DNA from: Microvirga sp. VF16
GTDB taxonomy: Bacteria > Pseudomonadota > Alphaproteobacteria > Rhizobiales > Beijerinckiaceae
DNA length: 64,000 nucleotides
Direction of reading: 5' to 3'
NCBI RefSeq assembly: GCF_016864375.1
Contig: NZ_CP069354.1
Span: forward strand, 682,001 to 746,000
The notes under the pieces are model-generated. The model had not been told where the DNA came from. It worked only from the letters and a program-made list of their open reading frames with translations, and did no database searches. A program made the translations under genes and the position numbers. This document shows, one piece after another, positions 17,535-26,250 of this stretch (within the stretch, counting starts at the first letter, position 1; each line of letters starts with the position of its first letter).

Positions 17535-17640
17535 ACTGTTGACGGGAAACCCCCATATGGGGTGAGAAGAGCCCAGCAAAAGGACGGGGCGCTGCGGCGT
17601 TCTGTCCCCACCTTCGTTCCCAGAGAATTTTAAAAGCGCC

Positions 17641-19224
17641 ATGACCGACCTTCCGGCCCCCGTGGGCCGCCGCCGAACCTTTGCGATCATCTCCCACCCG
17701 GACGCGGGTAAGACCACGCTGACCGAGAAGCTCCTGCTCTTCGGAGGCGCGATCCAGCTTGCCGGTGAGGTGAAGGCGAAGAAGAACCGCGTCTCGACCC
17801 GGTCCGACTGGATGGGCATCGAGAAGGAGCGCGGCATCTCGGTGGTGACCTCGGTCATGACCTTCGAATATGGCGGCTGCGTCTTCAACCTGCTCGACAC
17901 GCCGGGCCACGAGGACTTCTCGGAGGATACTTACCGGACGCTGACCGCGGTCGATTCCGCCATCATGGTGATCGACGCTGCGAAGGGCATCGAGGCGCGC
18001 ACCCGCAAGCTCTTCGAGGTGTGCCGCATGCGCGACATCCCGATTGTGACCTTCATCAACAAGATGGACCGCGAGGCGCGCAATCCCTTCGACCTGCTCG
18101 ACGAGATCGAGAAGACGCTGGCGCTCGACACATCGCCCGTCACCTGGCCGATCAGCCAGGGCAAGAGCTTTGCCGGCACCTTCGACCTGCACCGCAACAT
18201 GGTCCGTCGCATCGACACGGACGATGAGCCGACGCCCGTCTCCGGTCCTGACGATCCGAAGCTTTTGAGCCTGCTGCCGCCGGAAGAGGCGGATGCGTGG
18301 CAGGAAGAGGTGATGCTCGCGCAGGAGGCCTGCAAGCCCTTCGACCTTCAGGCCTTCCGCGAAGGCCATCTCACGCCGGTGTTCTTCGGCAGCGCGCTGC
18401 GCAATTTCGGCGTGCGCGACCTGATCGATGCGCTGGCTGCCTACGCGCCGCCGCCCCGCGGCCAGGAGGCCGACAAGCGTCTGGTCGAGGCAGGCGAGCC
18501 CAAGATGTCGGGCTTCGTGTTCAAGATCCAGGCCAACATGGATCCGAACCACCGCGACCGCATCGCGTTCATGCGCATCTGCTCGGGAAAACTCCAGCGC
18601 GGCATGAAGGCGAAGCTCGTGCGCACGGGCAAGCCCATGAGCCTGAACTCGCCGCAATTCTTCTTCGCCCAGGACCGCGCCATCGCGGACGAGGCCTGGG
18701 CCGGCGATGTGGTCGGTATTCCCAACCACGGAACATTGCGCATCGGCGATACGCTGACAGAAGGTGAGGACATCATCTTCCGCGGTGTGCCGAGCTTCGC
18801 GCCGGAAATCCTGCGCCGCATCAAGCTGCAGGATGCCATGAAGGCGAAGAAGCTGCGCGAGGCCCTGCAGCAGATGGCGGAAGAGGGCGTGGTGCAGCTC
18901 TTCGTGCCGCAGGACGGTTCCGGCGCCATCGTCGGTGTCGTTGGGGCGCTGCAGCTCGATGTGCTGAAAGAGCGATTGGGCGCCGAATACGGCTTGCCGA
19001 TCGATTACGAGCCGACGCGCTTTTCCATCTGCCGCTGGATCACGGCGGGCGATCAGAAAGAGCTCGACAAGTTCATCGATAGCCACCTGTCGTCGATGGC
19101 GCGCGATCTCGACGATGCGCCGGTCTTCATGGCGCCGAACATGTTCAACCTTCAATACGAAGTCGATCGCTACAAGGCGATCCAGTTCTCCGACGTGAAG
19201 GATTATCAGAAGAAGGCGGCTTAA
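17641..19224 (+). CDS. prfC: Peptide chain release factor 3
   Basis: This 527-residue translational GTPase is almost the same length as E. coli RF3 (529). It recycles class I release factors after termination. G-motifs are visible: SHPDAGKTTLTEK (G1, about 18-30), DTPGHEDFSEDT (G3) and FINKMDREARNP (G4). The RGISVVTSVMTFEY switch region is also present, followed by the domain II and III sequences. The Shine-Dalgarno before ATG 17641 is poor. The promoter must lie in the 120 bases that also carry the start of the rreB-like minus-strand gene. A long minus-strand open frame over this gene is only a codon-bias shadow. Confidence 0.96.
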   Translation: MTDLPAPVGRRRTFAIISHPDAGKTTLTEKLLLFGGAIQLAGEVKAKKNRVSTRSDWMGIEKERGISVVTSVMTFEYGGCVFNLLDTPGHEDFSEDTYRTLTAVDSAIMVIDAAKGIEARTRKLFEVCRMRDIPIVTFINKMDREARNPFDLLDEIEKTLALDTSPVTWPISQGKSFAGTFDLHRNMVRRIDTDDEPTPVSGPDDPKLLSLLPPEEADAWQEEVMLAQEACKPFDLQAFREGHLTPVFFGSALRNFGVRDLIDALAAYAPPPRGQEADKRLVEAGEPKMSGFVFKIQANMDPNHRDRIAFMRICSGKLQRGMKAKLVRTGKPMSLNSPQFFFAQDRAIADEAWAGDVVGIPNHGTLRIGDTLTEGEDIIFRGVPSFAPEILRRIKLQDAMKAKKLREALQQMAEEGVVQLFVPQDGSGAIVGVVGALQLDVLKERLGAEYGLPIDYEPTRFSICRWITAGDQKELDKFIDSHLSSMARDLDDAPVFMAPNMFNLQYEVDRYKAIQFSDVKDYQKKAA

Positions 19225-19273
19225 CAGCCACCTTGTCGCTCCGGGCCTGCGGCCGCCGGATTTGAGGATTGCG

Positions 19274-19366
19274 ACGTCATGGCCGGGCTTGTCCCGGCCA
19301 TCCCGATTGTTTGAAACGCCGCGCCTTTCCAATCGAGATCACCGGCACAAGGCCGGTGATGACGTG
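19274..19366. repeat. Long palindromic intergenic repeat (family A), copy 1
   Basis: The left arm has a hairpin around GGCCGGGCTTGTCCCGGCC and the right arm one around ACCGGCACAAGGCCGGT. The outer ends (GACGTCATGG and GTGATGACGTG) also face each other. Two more copies are at 28541-28634 (opposite orientation) and 38402-38496. It lies between two convergent genes. Confidence 0.85.
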
Positions 19367-19388
19367 AGGGGGGTAGGAGCGCTTGCTC

Positions 19389-20291
19389 CTAGGCCGCCAG
19401 CTTGCGCTCGATATAGCGCTCCTGCACCTGCGCAATGTCCCCGATGGTCGGCAGGCTCGCCTCGTTGCCGAGATGCTGGATGGCATGAGCGGATGCTGCG
19501 CGGGCGAAGATGAAATGCTCGCGCCAGGGCAGATCGGGTCGGGCCATGGCGGAATAGACATAGGCGCCGTGGAAGATGTCGCCGGCGCCGTTGGTGTCGA
19601 CCACCGCCTCGCTCGGGACGTTCAGGGCCGGTAGCACGCTTTCCTGACCGGTCTCGTCGTACCAGACGAGGCCGCGCTCGCCCAGGGTCACGCCGCCGAT
19701 CTTGCAGCCGCGGCTCTTGAGATAGCCCAGCATGCCGGCCGGCGTCAGGTCCATCTGCTCGCAGAGGCGTTCGGCCACGATGGCGACGTCGATGAATTCC
19801 AGAAGCTCGTGCGTGTTGGAGCGCAGGCCGCCGCCATCGAGCGAGGTGAGGATGCCGGATTCGCGGCAGATCTTGGCGTAATGCATGGCCGCATCGGCCT
19901 GGTGGCCGTCGAGATGCAGGGCCTTGCAGCCCTGGAGGTTCAGCGGCGGCACCGGATGCAGGTAATGGTCGTCACGGCAACGGACGATGGCACGCTTGCC
20001 GCCACGCGGCATGATGAAGGACAGGGACGATTCGTGGACCTTCCGGTGGTGAACCGAGATGCCGTATTTCGCCGCCATGTCGATGAACATGCGGCCGAGC
20101 CAATCATCGGCGATCGAGGTCAGGAGATCGGGCGCTAGTCCAAGCTTGGCGCAGGCGAAGGCGGCCGTGACCGCATTGCCGCCGAACGAGATCGCATAAT
20201 CCCGTGCCACGGTCTTCTCGTCTCCCGTCGGAAGCTCGTCCGCCAGGAAGGTCACGTCGATATAGGTCTGGCCCACGAAGAGAGCATGCAT
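19389..20291 (-). CDS. PfkB-family carbohydrate kinase
   Basis: This 300-residue ribokinase-like sugar kinase has the N-terminal substrate motif FGGNAVTAAFACAKLG (about 36-51) and the C-terminal anion-hole/catalytic motif DTNGAGDIFHGAY, with D238 as the predicted base. The family phosphorylates sugars, sugar phosphates or nucleosides at a hydroxyl using ATP; the substrate cannot be read from sequence. It lies at the left edge of the amino-sugar region on the same strand as murQ and anmK. A 217-base gap holding a repeat separates it from that group, so its membership is uncertain. Confidence 0.9.
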   Translation of the reverse strand: MHALFVGQTYIDVTFLADELPTGDEKTVARDYAISFGGNAVTAAFACAKLGLAPDLLTSIADDWLGRMFIDMAAKYGISVHHRKVHESSLSFIMPRGGKRAIVRCRDDHYLHPVPPLNLQGCKALHLDGHQADAAMHYAKICRESGILTSLDGGGLRSNTHELLEFIDVAIVAERLCEQMDLTPAGMLGYLKSRGCKIGGVTLGERGLVWYDETGQESVLPALNVPSEAVVDTNGAGDIFHGAYVYSAMARPDLPWREHFIFARAASAHAIQHLGNEASLPTIGDIAQVQERYIERKLAA

Positions 20292-20374
20292 CGGAAAATT
20301 CGTCTTGGATCTGATTTCGCCGCTGAAGTCTTGGACGAGCGGGGCCGATTAGGCAAGGTCTTCCGGTCCCGCTA

Positions 20375-20485
20375 GAGCATCGGACCCAAAAGTGGATTGC
20401 ACTTTTGGGTCCGATGCTCAATCTCTTAAGCGGCGCATCGTCGGGTGCGGAAAACCGGGACCACTTTTCCGCACGATGCGCTGAG
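20375..20485. repeat. Palindromic intergenic repeat (family C), copy 1
   Basis: GAGCATCGGACCCAAAAGTG (20375-20394) and its exact reverse complement (20400-20419) form a perfect 20-bp stem with a 5-base loop. A second hairpin follows (GCGCATCGT...GCACGATGCGC, about 20433-20481). Related copies occur at 48729-48822 and 63495-63537. Confidence 0.9.
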
Positions 20486-20508
20486 GGTCTGCCAGCCTTG
20501 ACCGCTCG

Positions 20509-21417
20509 TCACACCTTGTTGAGCGTAGCCGCCAGCCGCGCGGCTGTCAGCGCGGCGTCGAGATCGGTGGCGATGAACTCGACGGGCGCCACCAGCTGCT
20601 TCCGGAAGGCATCGGACAGGACGGGATGGAGCCGCGCCGAGCCACCCACCAGGGCCACCGGCCTCGGGCCGAGTCGCTTGATGAGGGCATTGGCGAGGCG
20701 GGCGAGCTCCTCGCCGGCTTCTTTCAGGATGCGGAGTGCGGTCTTGTCGCCGGCCTGGGCCGCTTCGCCCACGGCGCGGGCGAGCGAGCCGATCTTGCCG
20801 CGGTCGCCGCCATAGACGAAGGAGCGGACGATGTTCCAGTCCGTGCCGCCGAGCGCCTTGGCGAGGCAGGTGCCGAGCGTCGTGGTCCAGCCCTGGCCGG
20901 GGCTTTCCTCTTCGGTCCGAAGGGTCGACTTCAGAGCCTCGCGGGCGATCCAGAAGCCGGAACCGCCATCGTCGATCAGGTTGCCGCGCCCGCCGACCCG
21001 GATCACTTCCTTGTTCTCCGATAGGTAATAGCCGATGGAGCCGGTGCCGCTATAGACCAGGATACCTTCGCCAAGCGCAAAGTAGGACAGGTAGGCGATC
21101 CACATGTCCTCTGCGACGAAGACCTTGTCGGGCGCGAGCTCGAAGGTCTCAGCGAACAGGGAGCGCATGGTGGCTTCCGCCGGCGTATCGCGGGTCAGAC
21201 CCGTGATGCCGGCGATGATGCCGAGAGGCCGCCCCGTCTTCATGACGGCCTGGGCCATGTCGAGAACGATCTGCCGCGCGCGCTCCTCGGCGGCGGCGGA
21301 GAAGAGGTGGCCGGTCAGCGGAGCGACGGAGCCTTGAGCGATGCATTGGCCGCTCGCATCCGCCAGCCGCCAGCGCGTGGCGGTGCCGCCCGCGTCGATG
21401 CCAAGCCCCAGCCCCAT
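20509..21417 (-). CDS. BadF/BadG-type ATPase-fold amino-sugar kinase (MurNAc/GlcNAc kinase candidate)
   Basis: This 302-residue protein of the ASKHA fold has the phosphate-1 motif GLGIDAGGTATRWRLAD at its N-terminus, LVYSGTGSIGYY (phosphate-2) and ALVGGSARLHPVLSDAF (adenosine) later. The family contains N-acetylglucosamine kinases and the MurNAc/GlcNAc kinase MurK. ATG 21417 was chosen; the frame extends to 21525 but overlaps murQ. It lies 58 bases downstream of murQ on the same strand, which points to a kinase supplying MurNAc-6-P (or GlcNAc-6-P). A second, divergent paralogue is at 32705-33586. Substrate assignment is inference from the neighbourhood. Confidence 0.85.
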   Translation of the reverse strand: MGLGLGIDAGGTATRWRLADASGQCIAQGSVAPLTGHLFSAAAEERARQIVLDMAQAVMKTGRPLGIIAGITGLTRDTPAEATMRSLFAETFELAPDKVFVAEDMWIAYLSYFALGEGILVYSGTGSIGYYLSENKEVIRVGGRGNLIDDGGSGFWIAREALKSTLRTEEESPGQGWTTTLGTCLAKALGGTDWNIVRSFVYGGDRGKIGSLARAVGEAAQAGDKTALRILKEAGEELARLANALIKRLGPRPVALVGGSARLHPVLSDAFRKQLVAPVEFIATDLDAALTAARLAATLNKV

Positions 21418-21475
21418 GACCCTTCGCCTTCTTCCTGCCAGCGATGCCGCCGGCTTTGTTATGACGTCTTCCTTG

Positions 21476-22366
21476 TTAGGGAGATTTGGAAAAGTCTGCC
21501 AGGGCTTTGCGCAGATTGCCACCATTTCGCTCGAGCGCGCCGCGTGCTTCCGCCGGGCTAGCGCCGAGCGCGATGAGAACGGCGGTTTTCAGGTCGCCGT
21601 CCGATTGCCGGATGGCCTCGATGGCAGTGGCGTCGTCGCAATCGGTGATTTGCGAGACCATGATCTCGCTGCGGCGGCGCAGCTTGGCGTTCGTCGCGCG
21701 CATGTTGACCATCAGGCCGCGATAGACCCGGTCGAGGCGCACCATGATCAGCGTCGAGAGCAGATTGAGGATGATCTTCTGCGCCGTGCCGGCCTTCATG
21801 CGGGTCGAGCCGGCGATCACCTCCTCGCCGGTATCGGCGAGAATCGGGTGGGAGCAGGCGACGAGAATCGGCGCGTCGGGATTGTTGGAGATGCCGATGG
21901 TCTGCGCCCCGCGGGAGGCTGCTTCCTTCAGGGCCGCGATGGTGAAGGGCGTTCGGCCGCTGGCAGCGACGCCGATCACGACGTCATCGGGACCGACATT
22001 GTTGTTGCGGATGCCGGCGATGCCTTCCTCGACCGAATCCTCGGCGTTTTCGACCGCCTGCATGATGGCGCCCGTGCCGCCGGCGATCAGATAAACCACC
22101 CGGTCGTCCGGCCAGTTGAAGGTCGGCGGCAGTTCCGTGCCGTCCTGGACGCCGATGCGGCCCGAGGTGCCGGCGCCCGCATAGACGAGCCGCCCGCCCC
22201 GGCGCAGGCGCTTCACCGCCTCTTCCGCCGCCGCCGCGATGGCGGGAAGGGAGGGCCGGACGGCGGCCACTGCCGCGAGCTGACCTTCATAGAAGGCCGA
22301 GAGGACGTCGAGGCTCGGCCAGGTATCGAGATCCTGGTAGCGGGTACTGAAATGTTCTGTCGCCAT
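21476..22366 (-). CDS. murQ: N-acetylmuramic acid 6-phosphate etherase
   Basis: This 296-residue SIS-domain protein is close to the 298 residues of E. coli MurQ. It cleaves the lactyl ether of MurNAc-6-P to give GlcNAc-6-P and D-lactate. Motifs are YAGAGTSGRIGVQDGTELPP (phosphosugar site with the catalytic-type Glu), GVAASGRTPFTIAAL, and MKAGTAQKIILNLLSTL, followed by a C-terminal UBA-like segment. ATG 22366 has AGAAAG in front and a family-like N-terminus (ATEHFSTRYQDLDTWP); the longer frame to 22417 is rejected. Just upstream, at 22382-22401, lies a candidate operator. Confidence 0.95.
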   Translation of the reverse strand: MATEHFSTRYQDLDTWPSLDVLSAFYEGQLAAVAAVRPSLPAIAAAAEEAVKRLRRGGRLVYAGAGTSGRIGVQDGTELPPTFNWPDDRVVYLIAGGTGAIMQAVENAEDSVEEGIAGIRNNNVGPDDVVIGVAASGRTPFTIAALKEAASRGAQTIGISNNPDAPILVACSHPILADTGEEVIAGSTRMKAGTAQKIILNLLSTLIMVRLDRVYRGLMVNMRATNAKLRRRSEIMVSQITDCDDATAIEAIRQSDGDLKTAVLIALGASPAEARGALERNGGNLRKALADFSKSP

Positions 22367-22381
22367 TGTGCCAACTTTCTT

Positions 22382-22401
22382 CCAGACCAGTATAGGACCA
22401 G
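22382..22401 (-). promoter_or_regulatory. Candidate GntR-type operator before murQ
   Basis: The minus strand reads CTGGTCCTATACTGGTCTGG, 15 bases upstream of the murQ start. It shares TGGT-N3-ATAYTGG with a site at 24662-24679 and, less well, with 33794-33809. All are upstream of amino-sugar genes. Binding by the GntR protein encoded at 31923-32708 is inference. Confidence 0.4.
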
Positions 22402-22468
22402 TTGAGAACCCTAACAATGGCCTGCAGAGAACCGGACGAGGGCAGCGACCAACTTTCTGTTGGCATCC

Positions 22469-23494
22469 TTAAAGCGGCTGCCGCCGGTCGATCAACGCGA
22501 TCACCTGCTCGCCCGTTGCACGGCGCAAGCTCAGGATTCCGCTGTCCTTGTGCCGGCTCGGATGGACGCGGTTGGTGAGCAGCGACCAGGCAAGACCGCG
22601 CTCGAAATCGAGCCATAGCCCGGTGCCCGTGAATCCCGTATGACCGATGGTATCTGGTGAGCAGGCATCGCCTCCATGCCAGCCGGGATAGAAGCCTTCC
22701 CAGCCCACCGTACGCTTTTCCGATTCGCGCGTGCGGATGGCCTTGATGGACTCGGGCGAAAGGCCGGAGCCGTCGAGAAGCGAATGGGCGAAATCGAGCA
22801 CGCCGTCGATAGTGCCGAACAAGCCCGCATGACCCGAGGCGCCGCCGAGCGCATAGGCGTTCTCGTCATGCACCTCGCCGCGGATCACGCGCCCGCGCCA
22901 TGTGCAGCGCTCCGTTGCCGCGCAGAGCTTCGGGTCGGGCCGGAAGGAGAATTGTTCAGGCAACGGCTGATCGATCAGCTTCTGCCCGGTGATGCGCTCG
23001 ATGGCGATGCCGAGCATCTTGAAGTTGATGTCGGAATAGACCGGCGGACTGGGTTGCCAGACGCGCTGCAGGATGAAGGCGCGCAGCGTCTCGGGATCCT
23101 GGCCATAGGTATAGAGCGGTTCGACGGCCGGCAGATGCGTCTGATGCGCGAGGCACTGGCGGAAGGTGAGGCGCCGCTCCGCCGCGTTCATGTCGTATTG
23201 GCGCAGATCCGGAATCACCTTCACGAGAGGGTCGTCGAGCGAAATTTTTCCCGCTTCCACCAATTGCAGGATGCGCGTCGTCGTGAAGATGACCTTGGTG
23301 AGAGACGCGAGATCGAACCATGTTTCACGGGAAATTGGCTCGCGCTCCGGCTCGATCTGCGCGTGGCCTGCCCATTGCACGGCACGCTCGCCATCGGCGG
23401 TGACGATGCCGAGCACGGCACCGGGAATGTTGCCGTCGCGAACGGACGCGGCAGCGGGCGCGAAGGCCTGTTCGATCAAGGTCTTGAGAGGCAT
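22469..23494 (-). CDS. Serine hydrolase of the beta-lactamase/class C (EstB-like) family
   Basis: This 341-residue protein has the penicillin-binding fold signatures S64-L-T-K67 (nucleophile and base), Y153-S-D (second motif) and H285-T-G (in place of KTG). There is no signal peptide, so it acts in the cytoplasm. Such enzymes include D-aminopeptidases, esterases and peptidoglycan-peptide hydrolases, and are not resistance beta-lactamases when cytoplasmic. It lies 7 bases after anmK and 102 bases before murQ in one operon. A role in trimming muropeptide stems or lactyl-peptides is therefore plausible, though the substrate is not shown by sequence. Confidence 0.87.
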   Translation of the reverse strand: MPLKTLIEQAFAPAAASVRDGNIPGAVLGIVTADGERAVQWAGHAQIEPEREPISRETWFDLASLTKVIFTTTRILQLVEAGKISLDDPLVKVIPDLRQYDMNAAERRLTFRQCLAHQTHLPAVEPLYTYGQDPETLRAFILQRVWQPSPPVYSDINFKMLGIAIERITGQKLIDQPLPEQFSFRPDPKLCAATERCTWRGRVIRGEVHDENAYALGGASGHAGLFGTIDGVLDFAHSLLDGSGLSPESIKAIRTRESEKRTVGWEGFYPGWHGGDACSPDTIGHTGFTGTGLWLDFERGLAWSLLTNRVHPSRHKDSGILSLRRATGEQVIALIDRRQPL

Positions 23495-23501
23495 GGCGGG
23501 C

Positions 23502-24599
23502 TCAGGCGGCGCGATGCAGTTCGCCGCCGGGCATCGGATGCGGTACGCCGGTCGTCGTGGGAAGGCTCAGCGGCAATCCGAGCGTGGAGCGCACGGCGAG
23601 ATAGCCGAAGGCCTGGGCCTCCAGGAAGTCGCCATCCCAACCGACCGCCTCGACCGGGTCGACGGCCACAGTCAGTTCCTCGTGCAGACGCTTCATGAAA
23701 TGCGCATTGCGCCGTCCGCCGCCAGTGACGAGCCAGCGCTGCGGCGCGCGCGGAACGTGGCGCAGGGAGGCGATGACGGATTGGATCGTGAACTCTGCCA
23801 GGGTCGCGGCGCCATCAGCATCGGGCAGGGCCTCGACGCCCTTGGCGCGGGCATGGAAGTCCTGGCGATCGAGGGATTTCGGCGCGGGACGGTCGAAGAA
23901 CGGATTGAGCATGAAGTCCATGACGAGCTTGGCATCCGCCCTGCCGGAAGCGGCAAGCTGTCCGTTCTCGTCGAAGCTGAGGCCGCGGCGGCGCAGGATG
24001 AAATCGTCGAGCAGCGCGCTTGCCGGGCCGGTGTCGAAGGCAATCACCGTATCGCCGTCGATATAGGTGACGTTCCCGACACCGCCGAGATTGAGGATCA
24101 TGACGGGTTGGGGGAGTTTGCTCGCGAGCGCGCGGTGATAGAGCGGAACGAAGGGCGCGCCTTCGCCGCCCGAGGCCACATCGGCGTGGCGGAAGCGATA
24201 GACCGTATCGATGCCGAGCGCCGCGGCGACACGGTCGCCGAGGCCGAGCTGGCGCGTGAAGCGGACCTCCGGCCGGTGATAGACCGTCTGGCCGTGAAAG
24301 CCGATCAGGCTCACATCAGCGGCCGGAATCCCCGTTTCCGTCATGAAGCGCCGGATCGCCGCGATATGCGCGTCCGTCACCGCCTGTTCGAGATCCTGCA
24401 GCGGTTCGCTCTGCGCCCGCTCTGGCTCGGCGATCAGCGCCTGGAGAGTTTTCCGCAAATCCTCCGGATAGGAGAAGGTCCGCCCCGGTCCCGGCCGCAC
24501 GACGGCGTCGCCGTCCGTCTCCACGATGGAGACATCGATGCCGTCCATGGACGTGCCGCTGATCGCGCCGATGGCTTTGACGGGGGGGCGTTGCGACAT
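23502..24599 (-). CDS. anmK: Anhydro-N-acetylmuramic acid kinase
   Basis: This 365-residue protein is close to E. coli AnmK (369). It phosphorylates and hydrolyses 1,6-anhydro-MurNAc to MurNAc-6-P, the substrate of the downstream MurQ. The N-terminal ATP motif AIGAISGTSMDGIDVSIV is diagnostic. GFHGQTVYHRPE, ILNLGGVGNVTYIDGD and FDTGPASALLDDFI follow, then the late GGGRRNAHFM motif. ATG 24599 carries CCCGGAGCAGCAG upstream and gives the family N-terminus; the longer open frame reaches into the divergent promoter. It heads the minus-strand unit anmK-hydrolase-murQ-kinase. Confidence 0.96.
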   Translation of the reverse strand: MSQRPPVKAIGAISGTSMDGIDVSIVETDGDAVVRPGPGRTFSYPEDLRKTLQALIAEPERAQSEPLQDLEQAVTDAHIAAIRRFMTETGIPAADVSLIGFHGQTVYHRPEVRFTRQLGLGDRVAAALGIDTVYRFRHADVASGGEGAPFVPLYHRALASKLPQPVMILNLGGVGNVTYIDGDTVIAFDTGPASALLDDFILRRRGLSFDENGQLAASGRADAKLVMDFMLNPFFDRPAPKSLDRQDFHARAKGVEALPDADGAATLAEFTIQSVIASLRHVPRAPQRWLVTGGGRRNAHFMKRLHEELTVAVDPVEAVGWDGDFLEAQAFGYLAVRSTLGLPLSLPTTTGVPHPMPGGELHRAA

Positions 24600-24661
24600 C
24601 TGCTGCTCCGGGAGGCATTGTTCGGAGCCGACCATAGCACAGGCGGTGAATGGGTCTAGAG

Positions 24662-24679
24662 TGGTATGATATTGGACCA
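24662..24679. promoter_or_regulatory. Candidate operator between anmK and the transporter genes
   Basis: TGGTATGATATTGGACCA is an imperfect palindrome with TGGT/ACCA ends, placed in the 139-base divergent gap between anmK and the peptide-type transporter. It resembles the operator-like sequence before murQ. It could control both directions through the local GntR regulator; this is inference. Confidence 0.45.
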
Positions 24680-24738
24680 TGACAGGTCCGTGGCGATGGC
24701 CTATAAATCCCCTGCGGCTTCCAAGGGAGAAAAGACGC

Positions 24739-26238
24739 ATGGTCAGGTCAGCACTGCGCAGCGCAATCGGTGCAGGTTTCATGGTGGCGGCGATGGCCTC
24801 CGCCTCGGCTCAGGTTCTGGAGATCGGGGCGGATAACAGCCCCACGGGTCTCGATCCGCATCTCATCACCGCTTTTCCGAGCTTCATGGTGGTGAACGGC
24901 AACATCTATGAGGGCCTCACCGCCATCGACAAGGATCTGAAGATCGTCCCCGGTCTCGCCGAGTCCTGGACTGCCTCGCCGGACGGCAAGACCTACACCT
25001 TCAAGCTGCGCTCGGGCGTGAAATTCCATGACGGCTCGGCCATGGAGGCCGAGGATGTGGCGTCCACGATCAAGCGCGTGCTGAGCAAGGATATCGCTTC
25101 GCCGCTGGCAAGCCGCCTGTCGGCCATCGACAGCGCCAATGCCGTCGATGCCACGACCGTGGAGCTGAAGCTCAAGGAGCCGTCCGCGGCGCTCCTCAGC
25201 TCGCTTGCCACCATCGCCATCGTGCCGAGCGCCATGGAGGCGAACAAGGACGCCCTGCAGAAGGCGCCGGTCGGCACGGGCCCGTACAAGTTCCAGGAAT
25301 GGCAGCCGAACGGCTTCATTCTGCTCGCCAAGAACGATGCCTATTGGGACAAGGGCATGCCGAAGCTCGCGGGGCTGAAATTCAACATCGTGCCTGAATC
25401 CGCCACCCGTCAGGTGGGCCTGAGCAACGCACAATACGCGCTTCTGCCCAATATCGACGCGGCCACCGCCCTGCAGCTCAAGGGCAAGCCGAACGTGAAG
25501 CTCTCCGAGACCATGGATCTGGCCTACACGCTCATTGGCATGAACGTGTCGAAGCCGCCTTTCGACAACCCGAAGGTGCGTGAGGCCGTGAACTACGCCA
25601 TCAACCGCCAGGAGATCGTCGATGCGGCTCTCTTCGGCGCCGGCGTGCCCGGCGGACCGCTGTCGCCGGCCCTGAAATCCTGGGCGCTCGATGTGAACCA
25701 GTTCGCCTGCTACAAGCCCGATCCCGCCAAGGCGCAGGCGCTCCTGAAGGAAGCAGGCGTTGCCACGCCGGTTGCCGTCACCCTGAAAGTTCTGCCGCGC
25801 CAGGACGTCAAGGACATCGCCCAGGTGGTGCAGGAGCAGCTGAACAAGGCTGGCTTCAAGGTGGAGCTGATCAACCAGGAGCAGGGTCAGTTCATTCAGG
25901 ACTGGCGCAACAGCAACTTCGACATGTTCGCCTCGATCAATGCCGGCCAGCCCGATCCGGATGATTATTTCTACCGCACCTTCCGCACGGGTGGTTCGAC
26001 CAACGTGTTCAAATATTCGGATGCGGAGATCGACGGACTGCTCGATCAGGCCCGCACCCTGCAGGACCAGGCGGCGCGTAAGGCGGCGTACGATAAGGTG
26101 CAGCAGAAGCTCGCTTGCTCGGGTCCCGTGGCGCACCTGACCTATGGCACCCTGTTCTCGGCCATGAACAGCAAGCTGCAGGGTTTCGACACGATGCCGA
26201 ACCGGTCGCTTCTGACCCTGCGCAACGCATCCTACTAA
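24739..26238 (+). CDS. Peptide/muropeptide-type ABC transporter substrate-binding protein (SBP family 5)
   Basis: This 499-residue protein has a signal peptide (MVRSALRSAIGAGFMVAAMA, cleavage after SASA). The mature form begins with the family sequence VLEIGADNSPTGLDPHL and continues with IYEGLTAIDKDLKIVPGLAES and VGTGPYKFQEW. Family 5 proteins bind di- and oligopeptides, including murein tripeptide (MppA) in enterobacteria. Starting opposite anmK and sharing its control gap, it may deliver peptidoglycan peptides or muropeptides; that is inference. ATG 24739 has AAGGGAGAAAAG upstream. An attenuating terminator follows the stop, so it is probably made in excess over the permeases. Confidence 0.9.
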   Translation: MVRSALRSAIGAGFMVAAMASASAQVLEIGADNSPTGLDPHLITAFPSFMVVNGNIYEGLTAIDKDLKIVPGLAESWTASPDGKTYTFKLRSGVKFHDGSAMEAEDVASTIKRVLSKDIASPLASRLSAIDSANAVDATTVELKLKEPSAALLSSLATIAIVPSAMEANKDALQKAPVGTGPYKFQEWQPNGFILLAKNDAYWDKGMPKLAGLKFNIVPESATRQVGLSNAQYALLPNIDAATALQLKGKPNVKLSETMDLAYTLIGMNVSKPPFDNPKVREAVNYAINRQEIVDAALFGAGVPGGPLSPALKSWALDVNQFACYKPDPAKAQALLKEAGVATPVAVTLKVLPRQDVKDIAQVVQEQLNKAGFKVELINQEQGQFIQDWRNSNFDMFASINAGQPDPDDYFYRTFRTGGSTNVFKYSDAEIDGLLDQARTLQDQAARKAAYDKVQQKLACSGPVAHLTYGTLFSAMNSKLQGFDTMPNRSLLTLRNASY

Positions 26239-26250
26239 TTCGCAACTTTC

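Noticed and set aside
17533..19332. 599-codon minus-strand open frame over prfC
   Set aside because: It lies antisense to a clear RF3 gene; high-GC codon bias produces such shadows and the protein shows no family pattern.
22469..23494. Antibiotic-resistance class C beta-lactamase
   Set aside because: No signal peptide, HTG in place of KTG, and a peptidoglycan-recycling operon context make a cytoplasmic hydrolase more likely.
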